A stretch of 64,000 bases of DNA, taken from Ptiloglossa arizonensis (taxonomy: Eukaryota > Arthropoda > Insecta > Hymenoptera > Colletidae). The notes beneath the pieces were generated by a model. The model was not told where the DNA came from. It made no database searches and saw only the letters and a program-made list of their open reading frames with translations. The stretch's first letter is position 1. Each line of letters begins with the position of its first letter. This document shows, piece by piece, positions 23,461 to 36,325 of the stretch. Where the stretch lies: the NCBI RefSeq assembly GCF_051014685.1, contig NW_027478390.1:1772501-1836500 (forward strand). The letters run 5' to 3'. The position numbers were made by a program, and so were the translations under genes.

Positions 23461-24304
23461 CGAAACGGAGAAACGGAGAAACGGAGAAACGGAGAAACGA
23501 ACAAACGAAGGAAGAAACGGAGAAACGAAGAAAGAAACGGAGAAACGAAGAAAGAAACGGAGAAACGAAGAAAGAAACAGAGAAACGAAGAAATAAATGG
23601 AGAAACGAAGAAATAAACGGAGAAACGAAGAAAGAAACGGAGAAACGAAGAAAGAAACGGAGAAACGAAGAAATAAACGGAGAAACGAACAAAGAAACGG
23701 AGAAACGATGAAAGAAGCGGAGAAACGAACAAAGAAACGAAGAAACGAGCAAAGAAACGGAGAAACGAACAAAGAAACGGAGAAACAAACAAAGAAACGG
23801 GAAACGAAGAAAGAAACGGAGAAACGAAGAATGAAATGGAGAAACGAAGAAAGAAACGGAGAAACCAACAAAGAAACGAAGAAACGGAGAAACGAACAAA
23901 GAAACGGAGAAACGAAGAAAGAAACGGAGAAACGAAGAAATAATTGGAGAAACGAAGAAATAGTCGGAGAAACGAACAAAGAAACGGAGAAACGAACACA
24001 GAAACGGAGAAACCAACAAAGAAACGAAGACACGGAGAAATAAATGGAGAAACGAAGAAAGAAACGAAGAAACGAAGAAAGAAACGGAGAAACGAAGAAA
24101 GAAACGGAGAATCGGAGAAATAAATGGAGAAACGAACAAAAAACGGTGAAACGGAGAAACGGAGAAACGGAAAAACCGAGAAACGGAGAAAGGGAGAAAC
24201 GGAGAAACAGAGAAACAGAGAAACCGAGAAACGGAGAAACGGAGAAACGGAGAAACGGAGAAACGGAGAGACGGAGAAACGGAGAAACCGAGAAACGGAA
24301 AAAC
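23461..24304 (-). repeat. A/G-rich minisatellite, right arm (inverted copy)
   Basis: The plus strand reads as gaaacgga octamers and a 20-bp unit (gaaacggagaaacgaacaaa), the reverse complement of the left minisatellite. The order is mirrored too: 20-bp units near nad2, purer octamers from about 24,140 to 24,304, then a B-type satellite monomer starting at ggccattctgg. Long frames on both strands are low-complexity artefacts. The length differs from the left arm by roughly a factor of two. Confidence 0.95.
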
Positions 24305-25545
24305 GGCCATTCTGGTTAAGCGTTTGGAGCAGCAGAAGTGCGAAAAATTTGTTGCCTACTCAACCATTTCTTAGCTTCAAACTCCCATATCTCGCGAACG
24401 GATTGGCCAAACCCAAAAATTCCTATTGCGTCTGAAAGTAGAAGCTCGCCCGATTACAAAGGTATGTCTATTTTTCCCTGGGCCATTCTGGTTAAGCGTT
24501 TGGAGCAGCAGAAGTGCGAACAATTTATTGCCTTCTCAACCATTTCTTAGCTTCAAACTCCCATACCTCGCGAACGGTTTGACCAAATCCAAAAATTTCT
24601 GCTGCGTCTGAAAGTAGAAACTCGCCCGATTACAACGGTATGAGTATCTTTTCCCTAGGCCATTCTGGTTAAGTATTTGGAGCAGCAGAAATGGGCAAAA
24701 TTTGTTGCCTACTCAACCATTTCTTAGCTTCAAACTCCCATATCTCGCGAACGGTTTGACCAAACCCAAAAATTCCTGCTGCGTCTGAAAGTAGACACTA
24801 GCCCGATTACAACGGTATGTGTATTTTTTCCCTAGGCCATTTTGGTTAAGCGTTTGGAGCAGCAGAATTGCGAAAAATTTGTTGGCTTCTCAAACATTTC
24901 TTAGATTCAAACTCCCATATCTCGCGAACGGATTGACGAAACCCAAAAATTCCTGTTGCGTGTGAAAGAAGAAACACTCCCGATTACAACGGTGTGTGTA
25001 TTTTTTCCCTAGGCCATTCTGGTTAAGCGTTTGCAGCAGCAGAAGTGCGAAAAATTTGTTGCCTTCTCAACCATTTCTTAGCTTCAAACTTCCATATCTC
25101 GCGAACGGATTGACCAAACCCAAAAATTCCTGCTGCGTCTGAAAGTAGAAACTCGCTCGATTGCAACAGAATGTGTATTCTTTCCCTAGGCCACTCTGGT
25201 TAAGTATTTGGAGCAGCAGAAATGCGCAAAATTTGTTGCCTACTCAACCATTTCTTAGCTTCAAACTCCCATATCTCGCGAACGGATTGACCAAACCCAA
25301 AAATTCCTATTGCGCCTGAAAGTAGAAGCTCGCCCGATTACAAAGGTATGTCTATTTTTCCCTGGGCCATTCTGGTTAAGCGTTTGGAGCAGCAGAAGTG
25401 CGAACAATTTATTGCCTTCTCAACCATTTCTTAGCTTCAAACTCCCATATCTCCCGAACCGATTGACCAAACCCAAAAATTCCTGTTGCATCTGAAAGTA
25501 GAAACTCGCCCGATTAGAACGGTATGTGTATTTTTGCCCTAGGCC
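24305..25545 (-). repeat. Subfamily B monomers at the inner edge of the right array
   Basis: About seven monomers carry the B signature (ctggttaagcgtttggagcagc, ttgaccaaacccaaaaattc, caaccatttcttagcttcaa). At about 25,545 the array switches to A-type monomers with ggtttcgagtatcag. This mirrors the B zone at 14,665-16,567 and shows that the inverted symmetry extends into the satellite. Confidence 0.85.
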
Positions 25546-28500
25546 ATTGTGGTAATTGGTTTCGAGTATCAGACTTGCGAATATTTTGATGGTTTCTCAA
25601 CCAGTCCTTAATTTCAAACTCCCATATCTCGCGCACGGAATGACGAACTGGGGAAATTCCTGTTGCATCTGATAGCAGAAACACCCCCGATTCCAACGGT
25701 ATGTGTACTTTTGCTCTAGGCCATTCTAGTTATTCGTTTCAATCATCCGAATTGCGAAAATTTGTATGGTTCCTCAAGCATTTCTTAAATCCAAACTCCC
25801 ATATCTTGAGAGCGGATTAATGAATCCGAAAAATTCCTGTTGCATCTGAAAGTAGAAACTCGTCCGATCACAACGGTATGTGAATTTTTCCCCAAGGCCA
25901 TTGTAGTTATTGGTTTCGGGTATCAGATTTGCGAAAATTTTGATGGTTTCCCAACCGTTCCTTCACTTCAAACTCCCATATCTCGCGAACGGATTGTGGA
26001 AATCGAGAAATTCCTGCTGCATCTGAGAGTAGAGACTCGCCCGATTACAACGGTATGGGTATTTCTCCCCTAGGCCATTTTAGTTACTGGTTTCGGGTAT
26101 CAGACATGCGAATATTTTGATGGTTTCTCAACCATTCCTTAAATTCAAACTCCCATATCTCGCGAACGGATTGAGGAAATCGAGAAATTCCTGCTGCATT
26201 TGAAAGTAGAAACTCGCCCGATTACAACGGTATGTGTGTTTCTCCCCTAGGCCATTGTAGTTACCGGTTTCGGGTATCAGACATGCGAAAATTTTGATGG
26301 TTTCTCAACCATTCCTTAACTTCAAACTCCCATATCTCGCGAACGGATTGAGGAAATCGAGAAATTCCTATTGCATTTGAAAGTAGAAACTCGCCCGATT
26401 ACAACGGTATGTGTATTTCCCCCCTAGGCCATTGTAGTTATTGGTTTCGAGTGTCAGACTTGCGAAAATTTTGATGGTTCCTCACCCACTCCTTAACTTC
26501 AAACTCCCATATCTCGCGAACGGACTGACGAACTCGAGAAATTCCTTTTGCGTCTGAAAGTAGAAACTCTCCCGATTACAACGGTGTATGTATTTTTCCC
26601 CTAGGCCATTGTAGTTATTGGTTTCCAGTATCAGACATGTGAAAATTTTGACGGTTTGTCAACCATTCCTTAACTTCAAACTCCTATATCTCGCGAACGG
26701 ATTGAGGAAATCGAGAAATTCCTGTTGCATTTGAAAGTAGAAACTCGCCCGATTACAACGGTATGTGTATTTCCCCCCTAGGCCATTGTAGTTATTGGTT
26801 TCGAGTGTCAGACTTGCGAAAATTTTGATGGTTTCTCAACCATTCCTTCAATTCAAACTCCCATATCTCGCAAACGGATTGTCGAATCCGAAAAATTTCT
26901 GTTGCATCTGAAAGTAGAAAATGTCCCGATTACAACAGTATGTGTATTTTTCCCATAGGACACTGTAGTTATTGGTTTCGGGAATCAGACTTGCGAAAAT
27001 TTTGACGGTTTCGAAACCATTCCTTCACTTCAAACACCTACATCTCGCGAACGGATTGAGGAAATCGAGAAATTCCTGTTGCATCTGAAAGTAGAAACTC
27101 GCCCGATTACGACGGTATGGGTATTTCTCCCCTAGGCCATTTTAGCTACTGGTTTCGGGTATCAAACATGCGAAAATTTTTATGGTTTCTCAACCATTCC
27201 TTAACTTCAAACTCCCATATCTCGCGAGCGGATTAATGAATCCCAAAAATTCCTGTTGCATCTGAAAGTAGAAACTCGCCCGATCACAACGGTATGTATA
27301 TTTTTCCCCTAGGACATTGTAGTTATTGGTTTCGGGTATCAGACTTGCGAAAATTTTGTTGGTTTCTCAACCATTCCATAATTTCAAACTCCCATATCTC
27401 GCGAACGGAATGAGGAACTCGAGAAATTCCTGTTGCATCTGAAAGCATAAACTCCCCCGATTACAACGGTATGTGTACTTTTACCCTAGGCCATTCTAGT
27501 TATTCGTTTCAAGCATCAGAATTGCGAAAATTTGTATGGTTCCTCAATCATTGCTTAAATCCAAACTCCCATATCTTGCGAGCGGATTAATGAATGCGAA
27601 ATATTCCTGTTGCATCTGAAAGTAGAAACTCGCCCGATCACAACGGTATGTGTATTTTTCCCCTAGGCCATTGTAGTTATTGGTTTCGGGTATCAGACTT
27701 GCGAAAATTTTGATGGTTTCTCAACCATTCCATAACTTCAAGCTCCCATATCTCGCGAACGGATTGACGAATCCGAAAAATTTCTGTTGCATCTGAAAGT
27801 AGAAGCTCACCCGATTACAACGGTATGTGTATTTTTCCCCTAGGCCATTGTAGTTATTGGTTTCGAGCATCAGACTTGCGAATATTTTGATGGTTTCTCA
27901 ACCAGTCCTTCACTTCAAACTCCCACATCTCGCGAACGGAATGAGGAACTCGAGAAATTCCTGTTGCATCTGAAAGCAGAATCTCCCCCGATTACAACGG
28001 TATGTGTACTTTTACCCTAGGCCATTCTAGTTATTCGTTTCAAGCATCAGAATTGCGAAAACCTGTATGGTTCCTCAAACATTGCTTAAATCCAAACTCC
28101 CATATCTCGCGAGCGGATTAATGAATCCGAAAAATTCCTGTTGCATCTGAAAGTAGAAACTCGCCCGATCACAACGGTATGTATATTTTTCCCATAGGAC
28201 ACTGTAGTTATTGGTTTCGGGTATCAGACTTGCGAAAATTTTGATGGTTTCGAAACCATTCCTTCACTTCAAACACCTATATCTCGCGAACGGATTGAGG
28301 AAATCGAGAAATTCCTGTTGCATCTGAAAGTAGAAACTCGCCCGATTACGACGGTATGTGTATTTCTCCCCTAGGCCATTGTATTTATTGGTTTCGAGTA
28401 TCAGACTTGCGAAATTTTGATGGTTTCTCAACCAGTCCTTCACTTCAAACTCCCACATCTCGCGAACGGAATGAGGAACTCGAGAAATTCCTGTTGCATC

Positions 28501-31500
28501 TGAAAGCAGAATCTCCCCCGATTACAACGGTATGTGTACTTTTGCCCTAGGCCATTCTAGTTATTCGTTTCAAGCATCAGAATTGCGAAAATTTGTATGG
28601 TTCCGCAAACATTTCTTAAATCCAAACTCCCATATCTCGCGAGCGGATTAATGAACCTGAAAAATTCCTGTTGCATCTGATAGTAGAAACTCGCCCGATC
28701 ACAACGGTATGTGTATTTTTCCCCTAGGTCATTGTAGTTATTGGTTTCGGTTATCAGACTTGCGAAAATTTTGATGGTTTCTCAACCATTCCATAACTTC
28801 AAACTCCCATATCTCGCGAACGGATTGAGGAAATCGAGAAATTCCTGCTGCATCCTAAAGTAGAAACTCGCCCGATTACAACGGTATGTGTATTTCTCCC
28901 CTAGGCCATTGTAGTTACTGGTTTCGCGTATCAGACATGCGAAAATTTTGATGGTTTCTCAACCATTCCTTAACTTCAAACTCTCATATCTCGCGAACGG
29001 ATTGAGGAAATCGAGAAATTCCTGCTGCATCTGAAAGTAGAAACTCGCCCGATTACAACGGTATGTGTACTTTTGCCCTAGGCCATTGTTGTTATTGGTT
29101 TCGAGTATGCGACTTGCGAAAATTTTGATGGTTTCTCACCCATTCCTTAACTTCAAACTCCCATATCTCGCGAACGGACTGACGAACTCGAGAAATTCCT
29201 TTTGCGTCTGAAAGTAGAAACTCTCCCGATTACAACGGTGTATGTATTTTTCCCCTAGGCCATTGTAGTTATTGGTTTCCAGTATCAGACATGTGAAAAT
29301 TTTGACGGTTTCTCAACCATTCCTTAACTTCAAACTCCTATATCTCGCGAACGGATTGAGGAAATCGAGAAATTCCTGTTGCATTTGAAAGTAGAAACTC
29401 GCCCGATTACAACGGTATGTGTATTTCCCCACTAGGCCATTGTAGTTATTGGTTTCGAGTGTCAGACTTGCGAAAATTTTGATGGTTTCTCAACCATTCC
29501 TTCACTTCAAACTCCCATATCTCGCAAACGGATTGACGAATCCGAAAAATTTCTGTTGCATCTGAAAGTAGAAACTGTCCCGATTACAACAGTATGTGCA
29601 TTTTTCCCCTAGGCCATTGTTGTTATTGGTTTCGAGTATCAGTCTTGCGAAAATTTTGATGGTTTCGAAACCATTCCTTCACTTCAAACTCCCATATCTC
29701 GCGAACGGATTGAGCAAATCGAGAAATTCCTGCTGCATCTGAAAGTAGAGGCTCGCCCGATTACAACGGTATGGGTATTTCTCCCCTAGGCCATTTTAGT
29801 TACTGGTTTCGGGTATCAGACATGCGAAAATTTTTATGGTTTCTCAACCATTCCTTAACTTCAAACTCCCATATCTCGCGAGCGGATTAATCAATCCGAA
29901 AAATTCCTGTTGCATCTGAAAGTAGAAACTCGCCCGATCACAACGGTATGTATATTTTTCCCCTAGGACATTGTAGTTATTGGTTTCGGGTATCAGACTT
30001 GCGAAAATTTTGATGGTTTCTCAACCATTCCATAACATCAAACTCCCATATCTCGCGACCGGATTGAGGAAATCGAGAAATTCCTCCTCCATCTGAAAGT
30101 AGAAACTCGCCCGATTATAACGGTATGTGTAGTTCTCCCCTAGGCCATTGTATTTACTGGTTTCGGGTATCAGACTTGCGAAAATTTTGATGGTTTCGAA
30201 ACCATTCCTTCACTTCATACTCCTATATCTCGCGAACGGATTGAGGAAATCGAGAAATTCCTGTTGCATCTGAAAGTAGAGACTCGCCCGATTACAACGG
30301 TGTGTGTGTTTCTCCCCTAGGCCATTGTAGTTATTGGTTTCGAGTATCAGACTTGCAAAAATTTTGATGGTTTCTCAACCATTCCATAATTTCAAACTCC
30401 CATATCTCGCGAACGGAATGAGGAACTCGAGAAATTCCTGTTGCATCTGAAAGCAGAAACTCCCCCGATTACAACGGTATGTGTACTTTTACCCTAGGCC
30501 ATTCTAGTTATTCGTTTCAAGCTTCAGAATTGCGAAAATTTGTATGGTTCCACAATCATTGCTTAAATCCAAACTCCCATATCTTGCGAGCGGATTAATG
30601 AATGCGAAATATTCCTGTTGCATCTGAAAGTAGAAACTCGCCCGATCACAACGGTATGTGTATTTTTCCCCTAGGCCATTGGAGTTATTGGTTTCGGGTA
30701 TCAGACTTGCGAAAATTTTGATGGTTTCTCAACCATTCCTTAACTTCAAACTCCCATATCTCGCGAACGGATTGAGGAAATCGAGAAATTCCTGCTGCAT
30801 CTGAAAGTAGAAACTCGCCCGATTACAACGGTATGTGTACTTTTGCCCTAGGCCATTCTAGTTAGTCGTTTCAAGCATCAGAATTGCGAAAATTTGTATG
30901 GTTCCTCAAACATTTCTTAAATCCAAACTCCCATATCTCGCGAGCGGATTAATGAATCCGAAAAATTCCTGTTGCATCTGATAGTAGAAACTCGCCCGAT
31001 CACAACGATATGTGTATTTTTCCCCTAGGCCATTGTAGTTATTGGTTTCGGGTATCAGACTTGCGAAAATTTTGATGGTTTCTCAACCATTCCATAACTT
31101 CAAGCTCCCATATCTCGCGAACGGATTGACGAATCCGAAAAATTTCTGTTGCATCTGAAAGTAGAAGCTCACCCGATTACAACGGTATGTGTATTTTTCC
31201 CCTAGGCCATTCTAGTTATTCGTTTCAAGCATCAGAATTGCGAAAACCTGTATGGTTCCTCAAACATTGCTTAAATCCAAACTCCCATATCTCGCGAGCG
31301 GATTAATGAAACCGAAAAATTCCTGTTGCATCTGAAAGTAGAAACTCGCCCGATCACAACGGTATGTATATTTTTCCCATAGGACACTGTAGTTATTGGT
31401 TTCGGGTATCAGACTTGCGAAAATTTTGATGGTTTCGAAACCATTCCTTCACTTCAAACTCCTATATCTCGCGAACGGATTGAGGAAATCGAGAAATTCC

Positions 31501-31989
31501 TGTTGCATCTGAAAGTAGGAACTCGCCCGATTACGACGGTATGTGTATTTCTCCCCTAGGCCATTGTATTTATTGGTTTCGAGTATCAGACTTGCGAAAT
31601 TTTGATGGTTTCTCAACCATTCTTTAACTTCAAAGTCCCAAATCTCGCGAACGGATTGACGAATTCGAAAAATTTCTGTTGCATCTGAAAGTAGAAACTC
31701 TATCTATTAAAACGGTATGTGTATTTCTCCCCTAGGCCATTGTAGTTACTGTTTTCGTGTATCAGAATTGCGAAAATTTTGACGGTTTCTCAACCATTCC
31801 TTAACCTCAAACTCCCAAATCTCCCGAACGGATAGACTAACTCGAGAAATTCCTGTTGCATCTGAGAGTAGAAACTCTCCCGATTACAACGGTTTGTGTA
31901 TTTTTCCCCTAGGCCATTGTAGTTATTGGTTTCGCGTAACTGACTTGCGACTATTTTGATGGTTTCTCAACCATTCCTTAACTTCAAAC

Positions 31990-33850
31990 TCCCATATCTC
32001 GCGAACGGATTGACTAAACCCAAAAATTGCTATTGCGCCTGAAAGTAGAAGCTCGCCCGATTACAAAGGTATGTGTATTTTTCCCCTAGGCCACCCTGGT
32101 TAAGCGTTTGGAGCAGCAGAAGTGCGAAAAATTTGTTGTCATCTCAACCATTTCTTAGCTTCAAACTACCATATGTCGCGAACGGATTGACCAAACTCAA
32201 AAACTCCTGCTGCGTCTGAAAGGAGAAACTCGCCCGTATACAACGGAATGTGTATTCTTTCCCTAGGCCATTCTAGTTAAGCGATTGGAGAGGCAGAAGT
32301 GCGAAAAATTTGTTCCCTTCTCAACCATTTCTTAGCTTCAAACTCCCATATCTCGCGAACGGATTGACCAAACCCAAAAATTCCTGCTGCGTCTGAAAAT
32401 AGAAACTCGCTCGATTCCAACGGAATGTGTGTTCCTTCCCTAGGCCATTCTGGTTAAGTGTTTGGAGAGGCAGAACTGCGAAAAATTTGTTGCCTTCTTA
32501 ACCATTTCTTAGCTTCAAACTCCCATATCTCGCGAACGGATTGACCAAACCCAAAAATTCCTATTGCGTCTGAAAGCAGAAGCTCGCCCGATTACAACGG
32601 TATGTGTATTTTTCCCTAGGCCATTCTGGTTAAGCGTTTAGAGCAGCAGAAGTGCGAAAAAATTTGTTGTCTTCTCAACCATTTCTTAGCTTCAAACTCC
32701 CATATCTCGCGAACGGATTGGCCAAACCCAAAAATTCCTGCTGCGTCTGAAAGTAGAAACTCGCTCGATTCCAACGGAATGTGTATTCTTTCCCTAGGCC
32801 ATTCTGGTTAAGCGTTTGGAGAGGCAGAAGTGCGAAAAATTTGTTGCCTTCTTAACCGTTTCTTGGCTTCAAACTCCCATATCTCGCGAACGGTTTGACC
32901 AAACCCAAAAATTCCTGCTGCGTCTGAAAGTAGACTCTCGCCCGATTACAACGGTATGAGTATTTTTTCCCTAGGCCATTCTGGTTAAGTGTTTGGAGCA
33001 GCAGAAGTGCGCAAAATTTGTTGCCTTCTTAACCATTTCTTAGCTTCATACTCCCATATCTCGCGAACGGATTGACCGAACCCAAAAATTAATATTGCAT
33101 CTGAAAGTAGAAACTCGCCCGATTACAACGGTATGTGTATTTTTTCCCTAGGCCATTCTGGTTAGGCGTTTGGAGCAGCGGAAATGCGCAAAATTTGTTG
33201 CCATCTCAACCATTTCTTAGCTTCAAACTCCCATATATCGCGCAAGGATTCACCAAACCAAAAAATTCCTATTTCGTCTGAAAGTAGAAACTCTCCCAAT
33301 ACAACGGTATGTGTATTTTTTCCCTAGGCTATTCTGGTTAAGCGTTTGGAGAGGCAGAAGTGCGAAAAATTTGTTGCCTTCTTAACCATTTCTTAGCTTC
33401 AAACTCCCATATCTCGCGAACGGTTTGACCAAATCCAAAAATTCCTGCTGCGTCTGAAAGTAGACACTCGCCGGATTACAACGGTATTTGTATTTTTCCC
33501 CTAGGTCATTCTGGTTAAGCGTTTGGAGCAGCAGAATTGCGAAAAATTTGTTGCCTCCTCAACCATTTCTTAGCTTCACACTCTCATATCTCGCGAACGG
33601 ATTGACCAAACCCAAAAATTCCTGCTGCGTCTGAAAGTAGAAACTCGCTCGATTCCAACGGAATGTGTATTCTTTCCCTAGGCCATTCTGGTTAAGCGTT
33701 TGGAGAGGCAGAAGTGCGAAAAATTTTTTGCCTTCTTAACCATTTCTTGGCTTCAAACTCCCATATCTCGCGAACGGTTTGACCAAACCCAAAAATTCCT
33801 GCTGCGTCTGAAAGTAGAAGCTCACCCGATTACAACGGTATGTGTATTTT
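31990..33850 (-). repeat. Internal island of subfamily B monomers (copy 1)
   Basis: About ten monomers with the B signature sit inside the A/C-type array, including variants ggagaggcagaagtgcg and aatgtgtattctttccctag. The corresponding island in segmental copy 2 is at about 42,945-44,440 and is two monomers shorter. The island shows that B monomers are not limited to the inner edge of the array. Confidence 0.85.
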
Positions 33851-36325
33851 TCTCCTAGGCCATTGTAGTTATTGGTTTCGAGTATCAGACTTGCGAAAAT
33901 TTTGATGGTTTCTCAACCATTCCTTAACTTCAAACTCCCATATCTCGCGAACGGATTGACGAACTCGAGAAATTCCTGTTGCATCTGAAAACAGAAACTC
34001 GCCCGATTACAACGGTATGTTTATTTTTGCCCTAGGCCATAGTAGTTATTGGTTTCGAGCATCAGACTTGCGAAAATATTGATGGTTTCTCAACCATTCC
34101 TTCACTTCAAACTCCTATATCTCGCGAACGGATTGAGGAAATCGAGAAATTCCAGCTGCATCTGAAAGTAGATACTCGCCCGATTACAACGGTATGTGTA
34201 TTTTTTCCCTAGGCCATTGTAGTTATTGGTTTCGAGTATCAGACTTGCGAAAATTTTGATGGTTTCTCAACCATTCCTTAACTTCAAACTCCCATATCTC
34301 GCAAACGGATTGACGAACTCCAGAAATTCCTGTTGGATCTGAAAGTAGAAACTCGCCCGATTACAACGGTATGTGTATTTTTCCCCTAGGCCATTGTAGT
34401 TACTGGTTTCGAGTATCAGACTTGCGAAAATATTGATGGTTTCTCAACCATTCCTTCACTTCAAGCTCCTATATCTCGCGAACGGATTGAGGAAATCGAG
34501 AAATTCCTGTGGCATCTGAAAGGAGAAACTCGCCCAATTACGACGGTATCGGTGTTTTTCCCCTAGGCCATTGTAGTTATTGATTTCGAGTATCAGACTT
34601 GCGAAATTATGATGGTTTCTCAACCATTCCTTAACCTCCAACTCCCATATCTCGCAAACGGATTGACGAACTCGAGAAATTCCTGTTACATCTGGAAACA
34701 GAAACTCGCCCGATTACAAAGGTATGTGCATTCTAGCCCTAGGCCATAGTAGTTATTGGTTTCGAGTATCAGACTTGCGAAAATTTTGATGGTTTCTACC
34801 ATTCCTTCACTTCAAACTCCTATATCTCGCGAACGGATTGAGGAAATCGAGAAATTCCTGCTGCATCTGAAAGTAGAAACTCGCCCGATTACAACGGTAT
34901 GTGCATTTTTCCCCTAGGTCATTCTGGTTAAGCGTTTGGAGCAGCAGAATTGCGAAAAATTTGTTGCCTCCTCAACCATTTCTTAGCTTCACACTCTCAT
35001 ATCTCGCGAACGGATTGACCAAACCCAAAAATTCCTGCTGCGTCTGAAAGTAGAAACTCGCTCGATTCCAACGGAATGTGTATTCTTTCCCTAGGCCATT
35101 CTGGTTAAGCGTTTGGAGAGGCAGAAGTGCGAAAAATTTTTTGCCTTCTTAACCATTTCTTGGCTTCAAACTCCCATATCTCGCGAACGGTTTGACCAAA
35201 CCCAAAAATTCCTGCTGCGTCTGAAAGTAGAAGCTCACCCGATTACAACGGTATGTGTATTTTTCCCCTAGGCCATTGTAGTTATTGGTTTCGAGTATCA
35301 GACTTGCGAAAATTTTGATGGTTTCTCAACCATTCCTTAACTTCAAACTCCCATATCTCGCGAACGGATTGACGAACTCGAGAAATTCCTGTTGCATCTG
35401 AAAACAGAAACTCGCCCGATTACAACGGTATGTTTATTTTTGCCCTAGGCCATAGTAGTTATTGGTTTCGAGTATCAGACTTGCGAAAATATTGATGGTT
35501 TCACAACCATTCCTTCACTTCAAACTCCTATATCTCGCGAACGGATTGAGGAAATCGAGAAATTCCTGCTGCATCTGAAAGTAGAAACTCGCCCGATTAC
35601 AACGGTATGTGTATTTTTCCCCTAGGCCATTGTAGTTATTGGTTTCGAGTATCAGACTTGCGAAAATTTTGATGGTTTCTCAACCATTCCTTAACTTCAA
35701 ACTCCCATATCTCGCAAACGGATTGACGAACTCGAGAAATTCCTGTTGGATCTGAAAGTAGAAACTCGCCCGATTACAACGGTATGTGTATTTTTCCCCT
35801 AGGCCATTGTAGTTACTGGTTTCGAGTATCAGACTTGCGAAAATATTGATGGTTTCTCAACCATTCCTTCACTTCAAGCTCCTATATCTCGCGAACGGAT
35901 TGAGGAAATCGAGAAATTCCTGTTGCATCTGAAAGGAGAAACTCGCCCAATTACGACGGTATCGGTGTTTTTCCCCTAGGCCATTGTAGTTATTGATTTC
36001 GAGTATCAGACTTGCGAAATTATGATGGTTTCTCAACCATTCCTTAACCTCCAACTCCCATATCTCGCAAACGGATTGACGAACTCGAGAAATTCCTGTT
36101 ACATCTGGAAACAGAAACTCGCCCGATTACAAAGGTATGTGCATTCTAGCCCTAGGCCATAGTAGTTATTGGTTTCGAGTATCAGACTTGCGAAAATTTT
36201 GATGGTTTCTACCATTCCTTCACTTCAAACTCCTATATCTCGCGAACGGATTGAGGAAATCGAGAAATTCCTGCTGCATCTGAAAGTAGAAACTCGCCCG
36301 ATTACAACGGTATGTGTATTTTTCC
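33501..36325 (-). repeat. 8-monomer tandem duplication, ~1.41-kb period
   Basis: The unit begins at cctaggtcattctggttaag (33,501 and 34,913). It holds two B-type monomers followed by six A-type monomers, including the cggtatcggtgtttttcccc variant. The two copies are nearly identical, differing for example in tgtggcatctg against tgttgcatctg. The same duplication is present in segmental copy 2 (44,099 and 45,512), so it predates the 10.95-kb duplication. Confidence 0.83.

Larger units (their letters stand above)
22733..24304 (-). repeat. Right arm of the core inverted repeat
   Basis: This is the reverse complement of 16,568-18,910: first about 730 bp of nad2 sequence, then minisatellite. It is shorter than the left arm because the minisatellite has about 840 bp here against about 1,610 bp. 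The inner edge at 22,733 lies within nad2, so only the 5' part of that gene was duplicated. cox1, cox2 and the rest are single copy. Confidence 0.9.

Noticed and set aside
23409..24435. Long minus- and plus-strand frames over the right minisatellite
   Set aside because: This is the same artefact in the inverted copy. The frames follow the repeat and even run into satellite at their ends.
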